Source: Coriaria nepalensis
Taxonomy: Eukaryota; Streptophyta; Magnoliopsida; Cucurbitales; Coriariaceae
Direction: 5' to 3'
DNA: 64,000 bases
NCBI GenBank assembly: GCA_027186245.1
Contig: CP114484.1
Span: 9,208,001-9,272,000 of the forward strand
In this document: piece by piece, positions 1 through 11,857 of the stretch
Layout: each line of letters opens with the position of its first letter
Numbering within the stretch: position 1 is the first letter of the stretch
Notes under the pieces: generated by a model
Told to the model about the DNA's origin: nothing
Seen by the model: the letters and a program-made list of their open reading frames with translations, nothing else
Database searches by the model: none
Made by a program: the position numbers and the translations under genes

Positions 1-2840
1 GATACTACAATTGTTTCTTCTAAAACTAATACTACATATACATAGCAGTTAGCCATATGAGCTAAAAGGGTATAAATGTCGTGTATAAATAAGGTATGTT
101 TGGTAAGGATACAATTTTTTCTCTTGAATTCTGTGAAATCTGCATTTTAGGAAAACAACATAGGTTAAGTTTATCTAAAGGACTACACTTAGCTAAGCAT
201 TGTTTAGAATATTTGCATGTTAACTTATGGGGGCCTAAAAAGGTCTATACACATGGTGGAAACATATTTTTCCTTTCTATTATAGATGACTATAGTAGAA
301 AAGTTTAGGTGTTTTTACTAAAGTCTAAGGATGAGGCTTTGACAAGATTTATAGATTGGAAAATCTTAGTAGAAAACCAACTGGACAAAAAGGTTTAAAT
401 ACTTAGAACATAAAACATATTAGAATTTTGCAATTCTAGGTTTGATGAATTCTATTGGATTAATGGCATACAAAGACATAAGACAATATTTAAAACACCT
501 CAACAAAACGGAAAAGATGAAAGAATGAATAGAACACTTTTAGAAAAAGTTAGATATTTGCTATTCGCTTCGGTGTTTGGTAAACCATTTTAAAGGGAGG
601 CTGTAAAAACTGCTACATACCTAATAAATAGGAGTCCTTCAACTACTATAGGTTTTAAGTGTCCGGAGGAGAAATGGATAGGTAGAAAACCTAGATGGAA
701 AGTTAGATCCTAGGTCCCAAAAATGTGTATTATTAGGCTACGAAGATGGTACAAATGTATATAGGTTTCCTTGCAAAACTAGTGAATTAAATTCTGATAA
801 AACAGATACTACTAAAGGAACTCACTTTGAGGTGGAGTCTAACACTCTTGCGGATTATAACGAACAATAAAAGGAGGATGGACGCCTCAATGAACTTGAA
901 CGAAATGATGAGGTGCAATACACTACTGATGGTCAAGATGATGAGCAAGATACTCATGAGATCTTAGATAGGTCAGGTCATGATGATCTCGCAAATTATC
1001 AGTTGGTCTGAGATAATGATAAAAGAACGATAAAACCTAATCCTAACTATTCTTATGTAAACCTTATCTTTATAGCTTTTGTTGTAGAAGTATAAATTAA
1101 AGGGACTGAACCAAGTGGCTATAATGAGGCAATGAAGTATTTAGACAGTAAGAAATGGCAAGGATCTATGGATGAGAAAATGAATTCTCTTTCGGTCAAT
1201 AATACATGGAAACATGTCCCTCATTCGGACAAATAACGACTAATCGATTGTAAGTGGATCTTTAAGATAAAATATGTCGGTCAATAATACATGGAAACCT
1301 GTTTCTCAGTCGGACAAATAACGACTAATCGATTGTAAGTGGATCTTCAAGATAAAAGAAGGTACACCATTGAACCCTCATATATTTAAGGCTCGATTAG
1401 TTGCTAAGGGGTACACATAAGGGGAAGTGGTAGATTTAAATGAAATTTTCCCTTCGATAGTTAAGTTTAAAACCATAAGAATCATGTTAGCTACTGTTGG
1501 ATATTATAATCTTAAACTTAAGTAAATGGATGTTAAAACAGCTTTTTTGCATGGTAAGTTAGATGAGATCATATACATAAAACAATCCCTTGGATATGTT
1601 AATAAAAAATAACCTAATCATGTGTGCTTGTTAAATAAATCTTTGTATGGTTTGAAACAAGCCCCAAGGCAATGATACTTGAGGGTTGATGCTTTTGTGA
1701 TCAAGATAGGTTTTACTAGAAGTTTATTTGATGCTTGCTTCTATTTCTCTTGTGAAAATTTTGTTTTTATTTATTTACTTTTCTATGTAGATGACATGCT
1801 TTTAATAAGTAAGTCTAAGCCTAAAATCAATGAGTTAAAGATAAAAGCAAGTCTTAAATTTGATATGATAAACTTAGGTGAAGTAAACATAATTTTAGGA
1901 ATGAAAATAGAAAGAAATAGGGAAACTAATACTTTGAAATTGTATCAAAAATATTATCTAGAAGAAGTAGCTAAGAAATTTGATGTGTTTGGCTGTAAAC
2001 AAGTCAGTTAGCATCTTTCTGCTCATTTTTTGCTATCTAAAGCACAATGTCCAAAATATGAATATGATATGCTTAGAATGGGAAATATTCCTTATTCAAA
2101 TGCAATAGGGTCAGTCATGTATTCCATGGTTAGTACTAGATCATATTTGTCCTTTGTTATTTCTTTGTTAAGTCGTTATATGTGAAATCCAGATTTTGAA
2201 CATTGGAATACTTTGAAATGGTTGTTGAAATATGTTAGTAGTTCTACTAAGTTAGGATTATATTTCAAACAGTAGACTAAAGAACTTGATCTTGTAGGGT
2301 ATGTAGACTCTGATTTTGCAGGTAATAAGGGCTCGAGAAGTCAACCACAACCTATAAATTCCTACTTAATGGGAATTGTATAAGCTAGAAATCACAGCTT
2401 CAATCGCTTGTAGCATTGTCAACAACTGGAGCAGAATATGTTGTTATTTCAGACGCGTTCAAGGAGCCAATTTTCCTACAAGGTTTATTAAGAGAAGTTG
2501 GTTTTTTGATTCGTAAATGTACTATTTTTTCTAATAGTTAATCTGCCATTCATCTTAGCAAAAATCATGTACATCATTAAAGAATAAAGCATGTAGATGT
2601 AAAATATCATTATGTTCGTGATGAGATTGCTAAAGGAACAATTATGATTCTAAAGTTCCAACCAAGGAAAATCGTTCTGACATTGGTACAAAAGTTTTTT
2701 TGATGAATAAGTTTGAGTATTGCTTAGATTTAGTTCACATGGGGTAACCTAACCTAATGAGCGATAATGTAAACTGTGCGACTTGTAGTCTAATAGTACT
2801 ATGATAGAACTAATATAGGATTAAATCTCAATGTGGAGTT
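1..2840 (+). mobile_element. Degenerate Ty1/copia retrotransposon, integrase to RNase H
   Basis: Reading the + strand in shifting frames gives the copia polyprotein order. GAG pre-integrase and the integrase start lie at about 96-400 (CEICILGKQHR, then LWGPKK and SIIDDYSRKV). Reverse transcriptase lies at about 1130-2010, with WKHVPHSDK, the block before YGLKQAPRQ near 1650, and the active-site block FYVDDMLLISK at 1770-1815. RNase H lies at about 2290-2700, with YVDSDFAGNKGSRSQ and a VDVKYHYVRDEIAKGT-like end near 2590-2640. Many stops and frameshifts break every domain, so it is dead. Gag, protease and the 5' LTR lie left of the window. A 3' LTR may begin near 2841 (TGTTGTGGAAATTGGG), just after a purine-rich stretch, but no second LTR is available to prove it. 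Confidence 0.9.
1192..1361 (+). repeat. 85-bp tandem duplication inside the copia RT region
   Basis: The segment starting TCGGTCAATAATACATGG at 1192 is repeated starting at 1277, with only a few base differences between units. The unit is 85 bp, not a multiple of three, so the duplication itself shifts the reading frame of reverse transcriptase. It arose after the element had inserted or in a dead lineage. Confidence 0.9.
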
Positions 2841-5017
2841 TGTTGTGGAAATTGGGTTGAGGCATAATCCTAGATAGCCCATAAGGTAGCAGGATTGTGG
2901 CCCAATTAAATTAACTCGCGCCTTTATTCAGTTTCTTATTTGTGTCATGATATATAGTGTTATTCTCACTTCTCCCCTTTCGTCTTTTTGGATGCAATCT
3001 GTGTGATATGTATCTCTCTCTCTCTCTTATTTACTCTCTTTCTTTTGGATTTGTGCGATCTATGTTGGTTTGATATTTCTAATCTCTTTCTCTTGTTAGA
3101 TTTATCTGATTGTATTTTTTATCTTGATCATTGCTTGAAAGTTGTGTTTCCTTTTATTTTCTAGAGATATGCATGATTTTCTAAAGTTTGATATATTTAG
3201 ATATAAAATTGATTTGTTGGTTGAGCTTTGAGATAACACAAATTCAGTTATATTTTTCAATCTTTTTTTATTCCTTATGTGATTCTGTACATTTTGTTAT
3301 TAAAAAGATATCTAATATTGTATAATTTAGTTTATGCTTTCTTGAATTGTAAATTTGAATAATAAGTATCTTGATAATAGTGAATATATTAATTGATATT
3401 TAGTTTGATTTAAATATAACAGTAAAGTTCTTAGAATTTTCCTCCTCTACGTATAATTAAACTTTATAAGTGGTAGAATATTTATATTTATAATTGCATT
3501 TAGTTTGCCATTAACAATAATACCTCAAATTATTATATTCATATGGATCTAGCCCACGTGACATGTATTTCTCACGAGGTATGTTAATTTCAATTAAAAA
3601 GGAAAGGAAATGAAAGTTCTATGAGAATTGTTCATGGGACTCACATATTTGGATGGAAAAATTGTTCCCATTCGGATATAGGTGTATAAAAAATTGACCA
3701 TTAGACTAATTCGGCTAAAAACTAAATCAATCACCCAAATTTGCAGCTTTAAATTATATTATATTGATCATGATTTTATCTAAATTTAACTTGAAGGATT
3801 TGACTAGGTAACGAATTTGGAGCAACTCGCCACCAAAGTGGAGCAAGTGGTTTGATTTGATCGACTCGATCCGACCGGATCTCAGTTGGATCGGTCTATG
3901 GTGGTCTTTGATCCGTAGTCATTAGCTCAATTTGATTGAGTCTCGATTGCGTGCTCGACCTCACTGAGATCCAAGAGTTTTTTTATTATTTTTATTTATA
4001 GAAAAAAATTAAAAGATTAACTCAAATTCGATAATCCTAATAAAGGTTTAATTTTTTTTTATTTATTCCATATATAGCTCGGATTGTTAACTGAGATGCG
4101 TATTTGGCCAAGATCGTCTGTATCTAGAACAATCCAGATCCACGGTTGAGATTAAATAAAATTCAAATTTAACTTTTAATTTTGTTAACATCACATCTTG
4201 CCATTTTGTGAAAAGAGATAGCCGTAAACAAATAGTTTCAATACATGTTACAGATAACATGTCAAAATATTTATAGTTATGATTGATTTTTATTAAATCT
4301 CAATTATATATCCGGATCATATTCAAATCTTTTTAAATATGTTTATTTATGATAAAAGTTTAATCCAACAAATCAACTCCTTAATTTCCTAATTACTATA
4401 ATTTCCTAATTAATTAATAATTATGTTATAATTTCCAATTCATATTAATTCAAACTGGCTATAATTAGAATTTAATAAATTTCAATTTGAATTAATTTGA
4501 CAAATAATCATTTAGTTTGCTTTCAACATTAATTGCACCTATCACTTTCTATTTTCTCTTTCCAATTAATTTTATTAATAATAATAATTAAACATAAAAT
4601 CAAATCAAAACCTTGGCTGAGGATTTCAAAGTGACTCCAGAACCCAAGAAAGAAACAGAGGAACAGAAGAAAGAAAATAAATAAGAAAAAAGGAAAAAAA
4701 AATACATCTATACAAATATATACATATATAATGACTAATTAGTTGAATTTCCAATTAGTCATTAATTTTTCTATTAATATTAATATTATATATAATTAGT
4801 CATTAAATTTTTTATTTTTTAATTCACAAACCTCTTTTTTCCTCACACAAAAAATGATTATTAGATCTTGTCAGATTGACGGCACTCGATCCGACTCTGA
4901 CTAAAATTCAATTTTCAAATTTAGAATCTAAGTACTATCTAACCAACATGTCAGCTATGTTGGATCAGACCGGATGCTTACCCTTATCGGCCGCCACCCT
5001 GCAAAATCATGTTAGCT
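2841..5017. other. AT-rich spacer, possible copia 3' LTR at its left edge
   Basis: No gene is visible. The left 400 bp may be the 3' LTR of the copia element, and it includes a short CT microsatellite near 3009-3026. The rest is very AT-rich with stop codons in all frames. A polypurine-rich patch occurs at 4640-4700. Confidence 0.5.
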
Positions 5018-6690
5018 ATTGTTGATACTAGAGAAGTCGTAGACACATGGCAAGAGACGATTAACTTATAAAATCGAAATAAATGCAAGCTGGTTAGTAA
5101 TAATTAAGCTAACCGAATAATTAAATGATTGATTAAATATGAGTTTCAGTCAAATAATAGTCAAGTTCAGCCAACACGGAGCATTTGACTTGGTCAAAAT
5201 TCGGCCAAGGGTTCCTTCCTTTCAAAGATATTAAGAAGTCACAAGGATCGATGAGCTGGCATGAAAACCACCATAAATTGCTTTCTCGAAGATCAATCTC
5301 AACCGTTCGGGAATAAGACAAACTAAAAACCCACATGAAGAGAGATAAGATTTCATCCTCTAGTTGTTGATTTCGGCAGAATTCGTCTGAAATGTTGGAA
5401 GAATTAGTCAAAGAAAAAACTAGTTAGATGGAAACATAACTTTTCATTAAAAGGTGGTCAAAATAACTCAGTCAACCCACTATTCGGCCAAGAGCATTAA
5501 TTGACCAAAAGGTAAAATTGTTGAATCCATCTTTTCAACCAAATATTAGTGGAAATCGACCAAGGACAAAAATGGTTGAAAGAAGAAACAACTTTTCCTC
5601 AAAAGAGGGCAACAGATCCTCCCTCAACCAATTTTCAACCATTGGTTGAAAATGAACATGGTCTGCAACAAATCTTGGCCTAAATGCATAGGGAAAGGCT
5701 AAGCTTGATTGGCTAATAAAAAGTTGAACCACTTTTCGCAAAAAAGTGGAGGAAATGACTCATTCGTTCTTACTCTTAAAACACTAACAACTTTTTCCAA
5801 AATTCACAAGGAAAGAAGGGACCAGTGGAAATCAAGAGACCAAAAAATTAGAGATGGCTCATAAGAATGGATTTGGTGCCTGAAAAATGAGGACGGGGTG
5901 AGATTTTGGCTTCTTATGAGAGTGCAATCAGGAATTTTCTTATAAATAGTAGGCTTGATGAAAGGCAAATGGAATCAATCAACACTCAATCAAATCACAA
6001 AGAAAAACATAAAGGCTCAGACAAAATTCTATCAGTCAGTCCGATTAATGATTAGAGTGTACGTGTTTCTCATTCGAGTGATAGTCTTACTATGTCATTC
6101 ATGGATAAGATGCTCATGTCTCTTACCTTATTCTTTTTAGTTCTTCCATTTATCTTTTCTTAGGGGTAGAGATAATTTAGATTTAATTCTTCGTTGTAAT
6201 GTAGATGTGTTATTCATATTTTACTTTGCTTAGTGTTCCTAATTAATTCATCTTTTCAAACTTTTATTTATGTTATTGTTGTTTATTTATATTTTATTTG
6301 GTATCATTTAATTAAACTCTCTCTCAGTAGATACATCGAAGAGAAAGTAAGACCTAAATTAGTCTCAAATCCTTTACTTATTTATCATAGCAGTTAGATT
6401 AATTTTAGTAGCAATCTGCAGTGCAAAGTTAGATATGTTGAAAAGAAAGTAAGACCTAAATTATCTGTAAATCCTTCGCTCATTCATCATAGTAGTTAGA
6501 ATAATTTCTATAGCAATCAGCAACGCATTTAATTACATTTATTTTATTTTAATATTGATAGTATAAAATCCATTTTAAATTTCTGGCATGCCGCTCATTT
6601 ATTTTATTTATTTGCATTTATTATTAGTTAGATATTCATCACAGTATAATTACTGGGGTGATCGCTGATTGTGCGGCAACATATTTTCCT
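5018..6690 (+). mobile_element. Long terminal repeat of a Ty3/gypsy element (5' copy)
   Basis: The segment begins TGTTGATACTAGAG near 5018 and ends near GTGCGGCAACA at 6681. A TATA-like box (TTATAAATAG) sits at about 5939-5948, as expected at the U3/R border of an LTR. Its right part (about 6170-6690) is repeated in the same orientation at about 10770-11190. It is followed by a candidate primer-binding region (TTGGCAAGTCTGATGGGAC at about 6703) and then a gag gene, which makes it the 5' LTR. Short open frames on the minus strand here (5133-5411, 5535-5741) match no family I know and are probably chance frames. Confidence 0.7.
6327..6527 (+). repeat. 100-bp tandem duplication within the gypsy 5' LTR
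   Basis: Two adjacent units of about 100 bp (6327-6426 and 6427-6527) share the block GAAAGTAAGACCTAAATTA and the block before GCAATC. They differ at roughly one base in five. The matching LTR fragment at 10.9 kb carries only one unit, so the duplication is specific to this copy or to its parent family. Confidence 0.85.
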
Positions 6691-8900
6691 AACTTTAAAA
6701 AATTGGCAAGTCTGATGGGACATTCTACGGGCGAGTTGTTAAAAGTTTACCAAATGGTGTGACGATTATAGAATTGCAGTCAAGATCCTCTATCGAGGTA
6801 GGCTCCACTGCCTTATTCATCCGATAACCCTAATGTCGGTTCAAATTAAGTGGAATCGATTGTTCCACCCTTGATGCTGCCTCCTGAGAATATTCAAAGG
6901 CAGTCGGAGGAAAAAGCCACCTTAACCCTAGTGTAGGGGCTAGCATAAATCCAATTCGACTAGAGGCACAATAGTGCATCCCATCGTACTTTGTAATAAC
7001 CTAACTTATCAAGTGGCTGGAAGCGCCCGAAAGATGGTCGAAGAATACTGAGCCACTTTCTCTACCATTTAGAATGGTTCGATCAATATCTACCACTAAT
7101 TGAGCCGCTCCAACTACCACCGTAATGGTACTACTGTGGGGGGGCATTTTAATGGCGAGATCTGTTCGCCCGTTTTTTAGGTCTATGATTCTTTAGGGGC
7201 AAAGGCCAACCAAAGATAAATTTTGGTCACCATTTCATACCCGCGCCCAATCGTTCACTTCATAACTAACTCCAAGGTTGGCCCTATTATCCTCAACTAG
7301 TGGATGGGCCGACCCACCAACTAAAGCGAGCACCACTTCCTCCGACGAGAAGATATACTAGTGGATTTCCTAACAGTTATTTCCTAGCAGAACCAAGGTA
7401 TCCATTGCTACCCTTTCAACCTGCCTACAAGCCGTCACTGGCTCCTTCTGTCGGTATGCAGCTAGGGAATCATCCTTTAGATGGCGAGCCGCAATTCCCT
7501 CAACAACCTCCGGCTCCGTTTGTATGGTGGAGGGTTGCCGCTCCACCGGAAATTGATAGAGATATGATCTGTAACATCATTTAAGAAATGTACGGGTTGG
7601 CCGCTTGGAAACCACCATGGTCGGTCTATCATAAGCTGTACGCAGAAGAAGTCAACAAAGAGTTGTTCCTTCATGGCTATTGGGTCCCCGACTTCAGCCT
7701 TTTCCCGAGTGAAGACCTAATTCAATCAATGGTCAAGCACATCGGCCGCTTCACGATCCAATATAGAGAGGTTGATGCTAATGATTGGATCCAACTATGA
7801 CTATTTGTAAAAGCTCTCTCAAGGTAAGCTTTCATATGGTATGCATGATTATTGCCCAACTCTATTCGAACTTGGCAAGAAATAGAGCAGTATTTCCATA
7901 CTCAGTCATGCCGAGTCTAATGGGAGGTGATAATGGCTGACCTATCTCGATTGTATCAAAGAACTATAAAATCGGCTAATGCCTACCTAGCTAAGTTCAA
8001 GAAATAGCGCAACTGATGCCATGCTAGTCTCTTTGAAACCGAGTTTGTGAAGTTAGCTATTAAGAAACTTGATATCGAGCTTTGCAAGAAGTTTAAAGGG
8101 ATGTAATTTCAAATTTTCTTTGAACTATCAATAAAATCTTCTCGATACAAATAGTTGTTGAAAGAAGAGGTCGAATGAAAGAGTTCTTCCATGGGCACTT
8201 GTTACCAAGAATCTGCTTTCGAATTTGGAATAGCCGAGATAATCAGTAGAGATAAACCAGTAATTATCCTACCCCAAGCAAGTCAATCAGCCAGGACATT
8301 GTAAAATGCTACCCTCATAAGAAGACAATGTTTATTTCTTTGATCTTTCGAAAGCAAACAAAATTTTTGATATCTTGCTCAAAAGCAAGAAGTTGAAAAT
8401 CCCTCCTAACCATTAGCTACCTTCGGCTGACGAAGTACGAGGAAAAGATTAATGCAAGTTCCCCAACTCGTATCGCCATCTGACGAACAATTGTCTCACT
8501 TTCTGATAATGCATTCAAGACCGAATAGAAAAGGGCATGTTGATCTTCAAGTCGCCCTCTTCAATGGGGGTAGATCGAATTCTTTCTCAGCCACCATGAA
8601 TGTGGCAGTTGCAGATATTTAACTACTTTTGGATCATCAAAGGGAAATGTCGAATAGGGCAAACGAGATTATCCCCAAGTCAATAATCCTAATACTCCGA
8701 CTATTAGTCTAAGACATTTTATCCGCTCGGTAGTTATGAAGCCACCTCCGATTGACCTCGAACCAGATTGTTGCCAGCATTGACTGAGGAAACTCTATCC
8801 TAGTATTCGACATAACTCATCCAAAACTTCTTACAATAATTTAGCCAACTCGATTATCAAAAGTTGGCCAGCCGAAGACTACAACCCCTGGATGATTGTG
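6691..8900 (+). mobile_element. Internal region of a Ty3/gypsy element with a degenerate gag
   Basis: From about 7300 to 8150 the + strand reads, with stops, as a plant retrotransposon gag: a proline-rich leader (7300-7584), then WVPDFSLF, GRFTIQYREVDANDWIQL, LFVKALSR, FIWYA and PNSIRTWQEIEQYFHTQ. This is followed by ADLSRLYQRTIKSANAYLAKFKK, FVKLAIKKLDIELCKKF and FELSIKSSRYK. This is the order of the Retrotrans_gag family. In-frame stops at 7582, 7798 and later, plus frameshifts, inactivate it. I see no protease, reverse transcriptase or integrase before 10 kb, so the pol region has been deleted or replaced. Confidence 0.8.
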
Positions 8901-10110
8901 CCCCCTCAGACAACGACCACGGTATGGGAACGTCTAGAACACCCGAATTTTCAAAAATTGAATTTCCATTCCAAGAAACGATGCAAGTGCTGCAACACAT
9001 GCATCTAAAAAAGAGCCGGGTATGAAAAAGTCACCCTTAAAATGATTGGACTCGATAGAAACTCTCAACATCATTATGAATGAGCCATGAAATATTTTAT
9101 AATGCTTGGAAGGTAAGTCATGAAATAATTTTTACAACAAATTTCAGCTCAATATAAGCAAATGAAGAATTTTTAAAAAAAGTCTCATCACAAACATACA
9201 TGTATATCATGTTTTATCTCATAGTCTTTAAATATGATGTGATAACATATTTAACAATGCATATATATATATATCATGATGCAAGGACATTTAGTAAGTT
9301 ACATATATCTAATGCATGAAAATGTTAAAATAATTTTAATTAATTAATTATTATTATTATTGTTTTATCACTTGATGCATGACAATGTTATGTTCATAGA
9401 ATTCAAACAAGTCCTTATCATAGAATTCAGACAAATCTTTAGATCTAATCCAATATTATTTAGTTTAGTTTAATCATTTCAAAGCACAAGCAAAAAATAA
9501 AAATTTACATCTTTAACTTTTTAAGGATACTTGCTAAAAATTTTAACTTTGCATATTTGGTAGGTTTCCTAATTGAGTTGTTTTCAATTAAATTAATCAA
9601 AAACTACTTAAGGTAATTTAATTTCAATTTTTAATATATTAGTGAAATAAGTATAAGCAATTTATACTTTTTTAGTTACATATTATCATCAAATATATCA
9701 TCTAATCACAATTATCCAATCAAAATTAAATTTTAATTAGATAATTAAAAGATTATATTGTAGGAAAGTATTCAAAACAACACCTACTCAAATTAGGGTT
9801 TTCACGACGAAACATCGTTGTTGCCGCCACCATTACGCACAACATCCCGTAGGGAACCACCACTAAGCGGCCTGCAGTGCAGCGCATGCTGCTTCACGGT
9901 AGCAGCGTATGCGACGGGCAATAGCGCTACCGCATGCGGATGAAGCTCCCGTGCGTGGTGTTGTTTGGCAGTAGTGGTTGTCTCGAACAACAAGCCTTTC
10001 ATTTTGATATTTCTAAAATCCATCCGAGTTTGTTTTAGGCAACTGTGAACATCCAAGAACAAACGTCAATGCATCAAAAATTATTAAAAAAATCATGTTT
10101 TCTGGTATGA
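8901..10110. other. Spacer inside the nested retroelement block, with a GC-rich patch
   Basis: About 9060-9780 is AT-rich with no readable domain, including a short TA run near 9263-9275. A GC-rich, CpG-containing island at about 9805-9960 stands out. The minus-strand frame 9802-10062 (86 codons) crosses it and lies just downstream of a minus-strand primer-binding site, in the leader/gag position of an LTR element. I do not recognise the predicted protein. Confidence 0.4.
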
Positions 10111-10127
10111 GCTAAGCTTTGATACCA
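10111..10127 (-). other. Primer-binding site, tRNA-Met type, of a minus-strand LTR element
   Basis: The minus strand reads TGGTATCAAAGCTTAGC. It begins with the TGGTATCA used by most plant copia and TRIM elements to prime from initiator tRNA-Met. It directly abuts the LTR-like sequence on its right. Confidence 0.65.
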
Positions 10128-10735
10128 TCGTTAAGGATACATATACATGCTAATAATAGAGTAAACGTAATGAAATTAATATTTTAAATTTTATTCAAAT
10201 CATAACCTAGCATGCATAGTTTCTAGCAAGATCCACCATATAATAATTATATCTCATATAATATATTTTACGGAAGATAGAGTAAAATTGCATCAATATT
10301 AAATCAAGTCTAGGTTCAAGAATACCTCTCTTCTTGATACAAAACTCTTTTTTGATGGAGATGGGAGGCGCCCACGTGCTCACCCTCTAACCTTAGTCCA
10401 CACGATGCATTTTGCACGGTTAAATTTCTGATTAAAATCTTAACACATGAGATAATAAGCTCGAGAAAGTGATGAGAGAAAATACTCTTTTTCTCTCTCA
10501 CAATTTGCTGCCAAGGAGGCTCTCTATGAATTGATAATTCGGCCACACCTTAAGTGTATTTATAGGAACCATTAGGCTATAATTTTCAAATCACATTAGG
10601 TTGTCTTTTCTCTTAGAACTCTAATCGCATTAGAAGAGATAAATAAGTCAAACCTAACTTATGTGGCCGACCACCTATATGGGTTATACATATGGATATT
10701 TAACTAACCCCTTAATTAATTTAGGCCACAAAATT
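10128..10735 (-). mobile_element. Probable 5' LTR of a minus-strand copia-like element
   Basis: On the minus strand this runs from about TGTGGCCTAAATTAAT (10735) to CCTTAACG next to the primer-binding site. It contains a TATA box (CTATAAATACAC near 10555-10566) followed by AAGGTGTGGCCGAATT, a promoter layout typical of plant copia LTRs. It sits exactly where the gypsy 3' LTR loses its left part, so it may have inserted into or replaced that LTR. The outer border is uncertain and no partner LTR is seen. Confidence 0.5.
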
Positions 10736-10769
10736 CATATAATAATATGACTCATTTACTTTTAATATC

Positions 10770-11190
10770 TGATTGTTAATCTAATTATTGTAATGTAGGT
10801 GTGTTATTCAGATTTTACTTGCTCAATGTTCTTAATTAATTTATCTTTTCAAACTTTTATTTCCATTATCGTCATTTATTTTCATTTCATTTGGTAATAT
10901 TTAATTGAACTGTCTATTCAGTAGATATATCAAAAAAAAAGTAGGATCTATATTAGATTCAAATCCTTCGCATATTCATCATAACAGTTAGATTAATTTC
11001 ATTTCCAATCGACAATATATTTAATTATATTTATTTTATTTTAATATTAATATTATAAAATTCATTTTAAATTTCTATTATATCCGCTCATTTATTTCTC
11101 TTATTTATTTTATTTATTTATATTTATTATTAATCAAACATTTATCATCGTATAATCCTCAAACCAGCACTAATTGTATGACGGCATATT
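10770..11190 (+). mobile_element. Partial 3' LTR of the gypsy element
   Basis: About 400 bp matches 6170-6690 in the same orientation: TTGTAATGTAGGTGTG, the block ATCTTTTCAAACTTTTATTT, GCAGATATATC-like and AAATCCTTCGCATATTCATC, ending GACGGCATATTTTC near 11190. The left three quarters of the LTR (equivalent of 5018-6170) is missing. It has a single copy of the 100-bp unit that is doubled in the left LTR. Confidence 0.75.
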
Positions 11191-11504
11191 TTCTCGACAT
11201 CAAACCTGTAATGCGTTTTATTCATCGTTCCTCCTTTTTTTTTATTTTTTCATCAAACCTGTAAAGTTTGCAATATGAACAAACCTCGAGAGACTTCTGA
11301 TTGGCAACAGTTTTATAAAATGACTTTTGTGATAATAAAATAAAATTTGTATTTATGATAATTGGCAATGCGTTTGGTAAGGTTTTTTTTTTTTTTTTTT
11401 TTCATGTTTATGAAATTTTTTTTACTACTGTTAAAATAATGATTAGATTTTTATATCCAAAATCATAAGAATTCGACTTTTACCACAAAAATAAAAAAAA
11501 AAAG

Positions 11505-11562
11505 GTGAAGATCAGACCTCCATCTGTGAAGATCAGACCTCCATGGATGGAGGTCTGGTCTC
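11505..11562. repeat. Short tandem plus inverted repeat (hairpin) downstream of the kinase gene
   Basis: GTGAAGATCAGACCTCCAT occurs twice (11505-11523 and 11526-11544). The second copy is followed, after GG, by its inverted complement ATGGAGGTCTG (11547-11557), giving an 11-bp stem with a 2-nt centre. It lies about 300 bp past the kinase stop codon, beyond or at the end of its 3' UTR. Confidence 0.8.
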
Positions 11563-11857
11563 AAACCAAATCTCCATCATAGAAATCTTAAAACTTCACA
11601 AAAGCTCATTCATTCTCTTACTTAAAACATCAATACCAATATTACAACAAAGTAAATACATTCAACGAAGATACAACCCTTCAAACCTGCAAACAAAGGA
11701 CAACACCTAAAAATTTGAAATCTACAGGTATAGATTCATCATTACAATGTTTCCGTCTTTTCCGGAAGATTTCATCCTAAGCATATATAGCCTTCATTCT
11801 TCATGTTAAAAGTATAAGCTGATCAGGATAACATTAGTGTAAACAACAACTGTAGCT

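Noticed and set aside
5133..5741. Two short minus-strand open frames inside the gypsy LTR
   Set aside because: They have no family motifs, lie within LTR U3 sequence, and are the length expected by chance.
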